Assembly: GCF_001642835.1 (NCBI RefSeq)
Contig: NZ_LXEI01000014.1
Span: forward strand, 93,988-157,987
From: Pseudotamlana agarivorans
GTDB lineage: Bacteria; Bacteroidota; Bacteroidia; Flavobacteriales; Flavobacteriaceae
DNA: 64,000 nucleotides
Direction: 5' to 3'
Made by a program: the position numbers and the translations under genes. Position 1 is the first letter of the stretch. Each line of letters starts with the position of its first letter. Below are positions 58,301-64,000 of this stretch, one piece after another. The notes beneath the pieces were generated by a model, which was not told where the DNA came from, searched no databases, and saw nothing but the letters and a program-made list of their open reading frames with translations.

Positions 58301-61300
58301 GTAAATGATAACACCCCTAATGTGGGTGACGCGATCACTTTCACCATAAACCTTAGTAATGCAGGAACAGTTACCGCAACCAATGTATCGGTACTTGATG
58401 TACTTCCAGTTGGTTATAGTAATATCGCTAATATTAGTGGAGGTGGTACAGATTCTGGAAATCAAATTACCTGGACAGGATTAACAGTGCCTGTAGGAAA
58501 TAATACCGTAACGCTAACTTTTGATGCTACGGTAAACGCTCCAACCGGAACTACCAACGAATACCTCAACACGGTAGAAATTACAGCTAGCGATCAATTT
58601 GATCCAGATAGTGATTCGGGGTCTAGCTTCGATACCGATGATTACAATGACGGCATTGCCGATGATGATGAAGACACCGAAAACATTAGTATTCAACAAG
58701 CCGATTTAAGCATCACAAAAACAGTAAGCAATACCAGTCCGAATGTTGGTGATACTGTAATTTACACTTTAACGGTTGTTAATGCTGGTCCGAATATTGC
58801 CACAGGCGTTGCTGTTGAAGACGTTTTACCTTCAGGTTTAACCTTAACCACAGTAAATAATGGTGGCACTCAAAGTGGCAATACGGCAACCTGGTCGGGC
58901 TTAATTATTGGTGCAAACAATGGCACACGCGTACTAAGCTATGAAGCTACAGTAAACATGCCAACAGGTACTGCAGGTGAATTTACCAACGTAGCTCAAA
59001 TTACAGCAAGTAACCAATTTGACCCTGACAGTGATCCTACTACCGATGAAACGGTGGATGAAGATGGTGATGGCGATGGTTTTGATGATGACGAAGATAC
59101 AGTCACTATTACACCAAACATGGCCGATTTATCTTTAACTAAAACGGTGGTCAACAATAATATCACACCTTTAATAGGTGAACAAATTACTTTTGAAATT
59201 CGATTGACTAATGATGGTCCGCAAAACGCAACCGGCGTTGAAGTTGTTGATTTACTTCCATCAGGATACAGTTATGTTTCCTATAGTTCTACGGAAGGCG
59301 TATACAATAACACCACAGGCTTATGGTCGGTAGGCACCATAGTTGCTTCAACAACAGAAGTACTATTAATTGATGCCATAGTTAACGCTACGGGAACATA
59401 CCTTAATACAGCAGAAGTTACAGCTTCAGATGTCGCGGATAGTGACTCAACCCCTAATAATCACATCGAAAGTGAAGATGATCAGGACAGCGTTACAACT
59501 ACTCCTGTGGTGCCTATGGCCGATTTATCCTTAGTAAAAACAGTCGCTAACGGAAATACATCACCTCAAGTAGGATCACAAATCACCTTCCAAATTGCAG
59601 TGACTAATGATGGTCCTCAAGATGCCACCGGAGTTCAAGTGGCGGATTTATTACCTAGCGGATTTACTTATGTGTCTTCTGTAGCCTCTTCTGGAACCTA
59701 CAATGATGTTTCTGGAATTTGGAATACGGGCTCTGTATTAAATGGTACAACCGAAACACTTTCTATTATTGTTACTGTAAACACCACAGGTGATTACACC
59801 AATATTGCTGAAGTAAGCGCTTCCGACCTGTTAGACCCAGATTCAACTCCTGGAAATGATGATGGCGATCAAAGTGAAGATGATGAGGATAATATCACCA
59901 TCACTCCTGTTCAAAACATGGCGGATTTATCATTAACTAAAACGGTAGCAAACGGAAATACATCGCCTTTAGTGGGCTCTCAAATTGTTTTCCAAATTGC
60001 GGTGACTAACGATGGACCACAAAATGCAACAGGTGTAGAAGTGACTGATGTTCTACCGAGCGGATTTACATTTGTTTCAGCCATTACAACTTCTGGAACT
60101 TCCAATAACACAACAGGTGTTTGGAACACAGGTTTAGTTAATACTGGAACCAGTGAAACCTTAACCATTTTAGCCATTGTAAATGCTACTGGCGATTACC
60201 TAAATATTGCTGAAGTTACCGCTTCAGATATTGCCGATCCAGATTCAACACCTGGAAATGGTATTGACACCGAAGACGACCAAGATAGCGTCCTCATCAC
60301 ACCAGTTGAAGTGGTAGCCGATTTATCACTTACCAAAACCGTGGTTAATGGTAACACATCACCAATACAAGGGACGATAGTAAGCTTCCTTATTACAGTC
60401 AACAATTCGGGGCCCCAAGATGCAACCGGTGTAGAAGTTACCGATTTACTACCTTCGGGTTACGAGTTTGATACCTTCAGCACCTCATCAGGAACTTACG
60501 ACATGACTACAGGAATTTGGACACTAGGCAGTATTGCCAACGGTGATTCCGAATCCTTATTGATTGATGCTCGCGTTAAACCATCTGGAGTCTATTTAAA
60601 TACTGCCGAAATAACTGCTTCAGATCAAGTTGATAGCGATTCAACGCCAGGTAACAATGTTGCTTTAGAAGACGATCAAGACAGTATTTTATTAATCCCT
60701 ACGGTTGCTTTAGCCGACTTGTCTCTAACAAAAGAAGTTGTTAATGGTATTTCATCACCGTTAATAGGATCGCAAGTGACCTTCCAGATTACGGTTTCTA
60801 ACGACGGACCGAATCCTGCAGTTGGTGTGGAGGTTACAGACCTACTGCCTACTGGTTTTAGTTATGCTCAATTTAATTCAACTTCAGGAACCTATAACCC
60901 AAATACAGGGTTATGGCATGTAGGCGTTATAGCCAATGGCAACGCACAAACCTTATTAATCGACGCTACTGTTAATGCACCTACAGGAGCCACAGATGAG
61001 TATTTTAATGTTGCTGAAGTTTCTGCGAGTAGTATTAATGATCCTGATTCCACTCCTGGAAATGATGATGGCGATCAAAGTGAAGATGATGAAGATAGTG
61101 TACGCTTAACCCCTGTTTCTGCTGCTGCCGATTTATCACTTACCAAAACAGTAGTCAATGGAAACACCACACCTGTCGTAGGTTCACAAATCACCTTCGA
61201 AATTGTCGTTTCTAACGATGGACCAAATCTGGCCACCGGTGTAGAAGTTACCGATATTCTTCCTTCAGGGTTTAACTATGTCGTATTTAGTAGTACTACC

Positions 61301-64000
61301 GGAACGTACAATCCTGCTACTGGTTTATGGATTGTTGGTCCTATTATAAGTGGTAACTCCCAAACGCTTTTAATTGACGCCTTAGTAAATGCGCCTACTG
61401 GAACCACTAATGAATATTTAAACATTGCTCAGGTTTCGGCATCAGATGTTGCTGATAGTGATTCGACACCTGGAAATGATGACGGCGATCAAAGTGAGGA
61501 TGATGAAGATAGTGTACTCATAACACCAACCGATATCATAGCCGATTTATCACTTTCAAAAACCGTTGTCAATAATAATACGAGTCCGAATGTAGGTGAT
61601 CAAATCACTTTCGAAATCACAGTTTCTAATGACGGACCAAATATTGCTACAGGGGTTGAAGTTACAGATGTACTCCCTGCTGGCTTTAGTTACAATCGAT
61701 ACAGTTCTACCTCAGGAACCTACGATCCAACTACGGGATTATGGACTACCGGAATCATTGCAAGTGGCGGTTCACAAACTTTACTGATTGATGCTACTGT
61801 AAACCGACCAACCGGGGCAGCAAATGAATTCCTTAACATAGCTGAAGTTTCAGCTAGTAATGTTAGAGACTCCGACTCCACTCCAGGAAACGACGACGGT
61901 GATCAAAGTGAAGATGACGAGGATAATGTGTTAGTAACACCTCTACCTGAGATTGCCGACTTATCGGTAACTAAAACGGTAACTACAGGTAACACATCAC
62001 CTCAGGTAGGGTCACAAATCACATTCCAAGTCACCTTAACAAACGGCGGCCCTAGTGATGCTAGCGGTGTTGAAGTCACTGATTTACTCCCTTCTGGTTT
62101 TAACTATGTATCGTACAGCTCTTCTAAAGGACTTTACGACCAAAATACAGGAATCTGGAATCCTGGAACCGTAACCACTGGAGCTACTGAAATCCTACTT
62201 ATTGATGTTTTAGTAAACCAAACAGGGAACTTCGAAAACATCGTAGAAGTAACAGCTTCCGATATAACAGATCCTGATTCAACACCTGGAAACGGAATTG
62301 ATACGGAAGATGATTATGCTAGTGTAACCATCACGCCAGTTCAAAACATGGCGGATTTATCACTTTCAAAAATTGTGTCAAATGGAAACACTTCTCCGTT
62401 TGTTGGATCTCAAGTTGCTTTCCAAGTTTCTGTAACTAACGCTGGCCCGCAAGATGCCACGGGCGTTGCTGTAACGGATTTATTACCTTCTGGATTTACT
62501 TATGTATCATCTATAATTTCTTCAGGAACTTATGATGAAACTAGTGGAATCTGGAACACAGGTATCGTAAATAACGGTGCTACGGAAACTTTATCGATCG
62601 TAGCTACTATAAACCCAGCTGGTGATTACACTAACATCGCTGAAGTATCGGCTTCTGATATTGCTGATGCAGATTCGACACCTGGAAATGGTGATCCGAC
62701 GGAAGATGATTATGACAGTGTAACTATTACGCCTGTCACGATTAATGCTGATTTATCTCTTACGAAAACAGTTGCCGGTGGAAACACCTCGCCGCTTGTT
62801 GGTTCGCAAATCACTTTCCAAATTGCCGTGACCAATGATGGTCCGCAAGATGCAACGGGAGTAGCTGTAACGGACTTATTACCTAGCGGATTTACTTATG
62901 TATCATCTATCATTTCTTCGGGAACTTATGATGAGACTAGTGGAATCTGGAACACAGGAACGGTTATAAATGGTGCTACGGAAACACTTTCTATCGTAGC
63001 CATCGTAAACCCAGCTGGTGATTATACCAACATCGCAGAAGTATCTTCTTCTGATATAGCTGATGCGGATTCTACACCTGGGAATGGTGATCCGACTGAA
63101 GATGATTATGATAGTGTAACCATTACGCCTGTCACTATCAATGCTGATTTATCTCTTACGAAAACAGTTGCTGGTGGAAATACTTCTCCGCTTGTTGGAA
63201 CAGAGATCACTTTCCAAATTGCAGTGACCAATGATGGTCCGCAAGATGCGACGGGAGTAGCTGTAACAGACTTATTACCTACTGGATTTACTTATGTATC
63301 GTCTATCATTTCTTCGGGAACTTATGATGAGACTAGTGGAATCTGGAACACAGGAACGGTTATAAATGGTGCTACAGAAACACTTTCTATTGTAGCCATC
63401 ATAAACCCAGCTGGTGATTACACTAACATCGCTGAAGTATCGGCTTCTGATATTGCTGATGCAGATTCGACACCTGGAAATGGTGATCCGACGGAAGACG
63501 ACTATGACAGCGTGACTATTACGCCTGTAACTATAAATGCTGATTTATCTTTAACTAAAACTGTTGCTGGAGGAAATACTTCTCCGCTTGTTGGAACAGA
63601 GATCACTTTCCAAATTGCAGTGACCAATGATGGTCCGCAAGATGCTACTGGGGTTGAAGTAACTGATTTATTACCTAGCGGATTTACTTATGTATCGTCA
63701 ATAATTTCTTCGGGAACTTATGATGAGACTAGTGGCATTTGGAACACAGGTATCGTAAATAATGGTGCTACGGAAACTTTATCAATCGTAGTAACTGTAA
63801 ACCCAACTGGTGATTATACAAACATCGCTGAAGTATCAGCTTCCGATATTGCTGACGCGGATTCGACTCCTAATAATGGCGATGCGACGGAAGATGATTA
63901 TGACAGTGTAACCATTACACCTGTAACTATAAATGCTGATTTATCACTTACGAAAACCGTAGCTGGTGGAAACACCTCACCGCTTGTTGGATCGCAAATC
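52325..64000 (+). CDS. Giant secreted repeat protein (SprB-like adhesin), 5' part
   Basis: Very large cell-surface protein, probably a T9SS-exported adhesin like SprB; the C-terminus is outside the window. Seen: 3,892 codons open from the ATG at 52325 to the last base; signal peptide ending TYAQ; about residues 36-1445 made of roughly 100-residue PKD-like repeats with recurring D-A-G-P-D-Q-x-x-C starts and W-x-x-x-S-G-P cores; then from codon 1446 (56660) 18 full DUF11 repeats of 131-141 residues and the start of a 19th. Each DUF11 unit opens A-D-L-S-L-T-K and ends in an acidic D-x-D-S-T-P tail. Anchors throughout are in one frame. Antisense open frames inside are shadows. Confidence 0.88.
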   Translation, partial: MQKNYPSRNSKRGTHAIKLTFLTFLLSLSATFTYAQSCTLNAGLDQTICAQDVMQLNGETPDTYVDTPVWTQISGPSVIISDPTIDDPIITGFTGGNSYTFELSAFCFNGAHPRQTVTITVEPVTEADAGTDIASCPDSSGSLIISGNTPGSGEDGNWSIVGNNSAGVVINQPNSPTSTITLPEGSAGTTTVRWTITGPQYQPGTFCESTSEISITNYGGVEPVDAGPDQTLSNCYTVSENTDLDGSFAGSDPNIQIGTWTFVSGPSTPNIADPNQNDTNVSGLIEGVYVFRWDVSGTCVNGSDTVTITVPPATQDVTQATVANSNQHFCDPSVTETTLTGSNPNFTNETVLWELIQPAPSAAPYIDIKDPNSPTTLVTGLLSTESYEFRYTIINNVTGCETNATVNVRYNASSVSIDVNSGDDIVAACGETSVDVPYTSSGGTKTEYSIISGPADSSISFPTSYENTTGANGTVTINNFDVPGAYKVNFRRSTSGNLTQSCNVANAEITVFISKPASGSSAGSNQAFICGQDNGTLAGSVTQPGETSFWSQVSGPVIANITDPYAQITTVTGMANGIYVFRYTVSGGVGCSPDATSVTTVYVSPADNGISDPGSYPDICVNTPLQLAANEPLIVLEGTWTASDPSIVFSDIHDPNAIATGFSSPDTDYTLTWTIENRFTDCGPPAVGSVVISTNSEESPSAADAGNDICLTSGTTSIASLDANTSNLNEIGTWSQLSGPSTVTFTAPNNPNTEVTGLIDGQYEFQWEIAFRPIAASSCATTTNDTVNVVVADVAAVSSAGPDQSLCLDRSSVSVTMNATDPAPSGGIGTWNLVSGLGGYTVDDINSPTATFSNLFEGTYVFEWVVSYGNCTTAATPDQVQIEIGIEPTPANITSVNQPSCGTTVSIEADPIINPNTETGSWTVIFGPNSPTIDDPSNNIINVSNLITGSYVFRWTILGSSSLCPNSFDEVTVDVFEQLQPIADQNLCEVSSVFLEATTGTTGTWSIVSATETATSTAVTDLSPYTPTQSPSDSNTANAFVDPGYTYVFEYTTNYTGAGSSCNTSQQTTVTVSNGPSEDADAGPDQSICITETLVTLTAGNTSIPSDVTSEWRVLSQPGGANASFSAPDNSLSTDVLGLTVAGIYVFELNFQSNFCTDDADIVRVTVYDVPGPVEAGPDQDLACQQTTQLDATAPTVGIGEWSFADPSHDPSNGAVVIDSPNNPQTTLSNIPDDAGNDGLDDVYILTWTVTSGPLTTGACAPQSDTVTLTYTGTPPSLADAGLDQEYCDVTQFYLNATPLTVGTGTWVQTSGNPTTITAPNNPNSLVLGLTPGNYEFTWTATGGGCSSSDSMEVLIYSDPGITDAGPDQTLPEFSNVVLAAIAPTVGTGVWSQVSGPSSASFIDLNDPNTAVSGTTVGTYVFEWTISNGTCTPVSDQVIINILANSDLELTKTASPSSVNVGDIVTFTLSVFNDNFNTTNSDATGVAVQDVLPLGYSLVSGSVSNGGTYDLASQTISWTNLNIANGATLNLTFDATVNASGSYLNTAQITASDNFDSDSTPNNDDGDQSEDDEDNAQITIQSADLSLDKSISTAVASVGDNVVFTLTVTNSGPDEATNVQVFEHIPSGYTYQSDDGGGNYNATSGIWNVGSIPSGDDETLNITVSVNAPSGNTNAYFNTSEITTSDQADPDSTPNNDDGDQSEDDEDNAEITLDVADLELTKTIAPMSGSVGDTVTFTVLVENQGTGNATGVDVQDVLPSGYNLVPGSISNSGVYLVGNNAIEWDDLSIANGLSVTLTYQAVVNDSGNYTNIAQIIASDLTDPDSTPNNNIASEDDQDDATFVIEEADLELTKNISASSSATPNIGDTVTFELTLVNNGPNDVSSVSVEDIIPAGYTLSAGTIDIGGTLIGNTINWNNLSLTNGANLILSYDVIVNSPTGNANDYTNTAQITSSNLVDPDSTPNNDDGDQSEDDETSFTITPQTADLSINKIVNDNTPNVGDAITFTINLSNAGTVTATNVSVLDVLPVGYSNIANISGGGTDSGNQITWTGLTVPVGNNTVTLTFDATVNAPTGTTNEYLNTVEITASDQFDPDSDSGSSFDTDDYNDGIADDDEDTENISIQQADLSITKTVSNTSPNVGDTVIYTLTVVNAGPNIATGVAVEDVLPSGLTLTTVNNGGTQSGNTATWSGLIIGANNGTRVLSYEATVNMPTGTAGEFTNVAQITASNQFDPDSDPTTDETVDEDGDGDGFDDDEDTVTITPNMADLSLTKTVVNNNITPLIGEQITFEIRLTNDGPQNATGVEVVDLLPSGYSYVSYSSTEGVYNNTTGLWSVGTIVASTTEVLLIDAIVNATGTYLNTAEVTASDVADSDSTPNNHIESEDDQDSVTTTPVVPMADLSLVKTVANGNTSPQVGSQITFQIAVTNDGPQDATGVQVADLLPSGFTYVSSVASSGTYNDVSGIWNTGSVLNGTTETLSIIVTVNTTGDYTNIAEVSASDLLDPDSTPGNDDGDQSEDDEDNITITPVQNMADLSLTKTVANGNTSPLVGSQIVFQIAVTNDGPQNATGVEVTDVLPSGFTFVSAITTSGTSNNTTGVWNTGLVNTGTSETLTILAIVNATGDYLNIAEVTASDIADPDSTPGNGIDTEDDQDSVLITPVEVVADLSLTKTVVNGNTSPIQGTIVSFLITVNNSGPQDATGVEVTDLLPSGYEFDTFSTSSGTYDMTTGIWTLGSIANGDSESLLIDARVKPSGVYLNTAEITASDQVDSDSTPGNNVALEDDQDSILLIPTVALADLSLTKEVVNGISSPLIGSQVTFQITVSNDGPNPAVGVEVTDLLPTGFSYAQFNSTSGTYNPNTGLWHVGVIANGNAQTLLIDATVNAPTGATDEYFNVAEVSASSINDPDSTPGNDDGDQSEDDEDSVRLTPVSAAADLSLTKTVVNGNTTPVVGSQITFEIVVSNDGPNLATGVEVTDILPSGFNYVVFSSTTGTYNPATGLWIVGPIISGNSQTLLIDALVNAPTGTTNEYLNIAQVSASDVADSDSTPGNDDGDQSEDDEDSVLITPTDIIADLSLSKTVVNNNTSPNVGDQITFEITVSNDGPNIATGVEVTDVLPAGFSYNRYSSTSGTYDPTTGLWTTGIIASGGSQTLLIDATVNRPTGAANEFLNIAEVSASNVRDSDSTPGNDDGDQSEDDEDNVLVTPLPEIADLSVTKTVTTGNTSPQVGSQITFQVTLTNGGPSDASGVEVTDLLPSGFNYVSYSSSKGLYDQNTGIWNPGTVTTGATEILLIDVLVNQTGNFENIVEVTASDITDPDSTPGNGIDTEDDYASVTITPVQNMADLSLSKIVSNGNTSPFVGSQVAFQVSVTNAGPQDATGVAVTDLLPSGFTYVSSIISSGTYDETSGIWNTGIVNNGATETLSIVATINPAGDYTNIAEVSASDIADADSTPGNGDPTEDDYDSVTITPVTINADLSLTKTVAGGNTSPLVGSQITFQIAVTNDGPQDATGVAVTDLLPSGFTYVSSIISSGTYDETSGIWNTGTVINGATETLSIVAIVNPAGDYTNIAEVSSSDIADADSTPGNGDPTEDDYDSVTITPVTINADLSLTKTVAGGNTSPLVGTEITFQIAVTNDGPQDATGVAVTDLLPTGFTYVSSIISSGTYDETSGIWNTGTVINGATETLSIVAIINPAGDYTNIAEVSASDIADADSTPGNGDPTEDDYDSVTITPVTINADLSLTKTVAGGNTSPLVGTEITFQIAVTNDGPQDATGVEVTDLLPSGFTYVSSIISSGTYDETSGIWNTGIVNNGATETLSIVVTVNPTGDYTNIAEVSASDIADADSTPNNGDATEDDYDSVTITPVTINADLSLTKTVAGGNTSPLVGSQI
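52440..56650 (+). repeat. PKD-like repeat section of the giant adhesin
   Basis: About a dozen Ig-like units of roughly 90-115 residues. Unit starts are marked by DAG-type phrases: NAGLDQTIC (near 52448), DAGTD (52696), DAGPDQTLS (52997), SAGSNQAFIC (53890), DAGNDIC (54434), SAGPDQSLC (54718), DAGPDQSIC (55565), EAGPDQDLAC (55847), DAGLDQEYC (56162), DAGPDQTLP (56414). Most contain two or more Cys, unlike the DUF11 section. Units are diverged at DNA level. Confidence 0.75.
56660..64000 (+). repeat. DUF11 repeat array of the giant adhesin (18 complete units plus one partial)
   Basis: Unit starts by the A-D-L motif: 56660, 57071, 57470, 57863, 58277, 58700, 59123, 59519, 59921, 60317, 60713, 61127, 61541, 61955, 62351, 62747, 63143, 63539, 63935. 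Spacings in nt: 411, 399, 393, 414, 423, 423, 396, 402, 396, 396, 414, 414, 414, then five of exactly 396. Tails alternate between a long acidic form (D-x-D-S-T-P-G-N-D-D-G-D-Q-S-E-D-D-E-D) and short forms ending T-E-D-D-Q-D or T-E-D-D-Y-D. Confidence 0.9.
61955..64000 (+). repeat. Near-identical 396-nt tandem units at the 3' end of the array
   Basis: From 61955 every unit is exactly 396 nt, and units starting at 62351, 62747, 63143 and 63539 are almost identical at DNA level. An uninterrupted 74-nt identity exists between 62906-62979 and 63302-63375. Most differences among them are at third codon positions. This is the signature of recent duplication or continuing gene conversion, and the array may continue beyond the window. 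Confidence 0.85.

Noticed and set aside
52657..60405. Several antisense and alternate-frame open stretches of 60-85 codons inside the giant adhesin
   Set aside because: They lie opposite or out of frame with a 3,892-codon frame whose repeat anchors all fall in one phase; their composition mirrors the repeats.

Overview
The window is chromosomal DNA from a member of the Bacteroidota, most probably a marine Flavobacteriaceae (genus not determinable from this window). The evidence is: a GldI gliding-motility lipoprotein, a protein with a type IX secretion (T9SS) C-terminal sorting domain, a giant SprB-like repeat adhesin, a formylglycine-type sulfatase, AT-rich codon use, few Shine-Dalgarno sequences, and many -7 promoter boxes of the Bacteroidota form TAnnTTTG. 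No tRNA, rRNA, insertion sequence, prophage, CRISPR array or parS site was recognised. Nearly all genes are vertically inherited housekeeping genes. The least conserved stretches are about 40.7-43.5 kb and 52.3-64 kb.

Layout. 1-10.5 kb (+): udk, a DivIC/FtsB-like gene, both subunits of methylmalonyl-CoA mutase, parA-parB, a DUF5683 protein, dapB, a large signal peptidase I, a WbqC-like protein and a DUF6122 protein. 10.6-17.2 kb (-): one long gene string, read from its promoter as TPR protein, ribH, two small membrane paralogs, mutL, two tandem rhomboids and an EEP-family phosphatase/nuclease. 17.3-19.0 kb (+): recF, a DUF721/DciA-like gene and a cold-shock gene, then ndk (-). 19.7-23.9 kb (+): a tightly packed envelope-protein operon of nrnA, gldI, a cyclophilin-FKBP fusion lipoprotein, lgt and a DUF192 lipoprotein. 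24-30.3 kb (+): envelope proteins (DUF2092-like, DUF6515, a DUF748 AsmA-like giant), a secreted arylsulfatase and a small secreted protein. 30.3-33.6 kb (-): mdh and gyrB.

34.0-43.5 kb (+): an OprP-like porin, then an unusual operon of a short GatC-like protein, GatA, and GatB fused in one chain to a complete aspartyl-tRNA synthetase. A T9SS cargo protein, a twice-broken lipoprotein pseudogene and an unknown gene follow. 43.5-52 kb: a GAF histidine kinase, a DUF2911 protein, a DUF202 protein, queE, a HerA-like ATPase, a lipoprotein, a YitT protein, a cupin, an alpha/beta hydrolase and rluF.

52,325-64,000 (+): the first 3,892 codons of one giant secreted protein, still open at the window edge. 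It has a signal peptide, about 1,400 residues of Cys-containing PKD-like repeats, and then 18 complete DUF11 repeats plus the start of a 19th. Unit lengths are quantised and the distal copies are nearly identical.

The most interesting items are the GatC-like/GatA/GatB::AspRS operon, which looks like a covalently built transamidosome with a shortened GatC, the repeat dynamics of the giant adhesin, candidate leaderless genes whose -7 box sits 4-6 nt before the start codon, a terminator-like hairpin in the gyrB leader, and a MutL whose endonuclease motif is not canonical. All functional statements are based on reading motifs; no database search was run.
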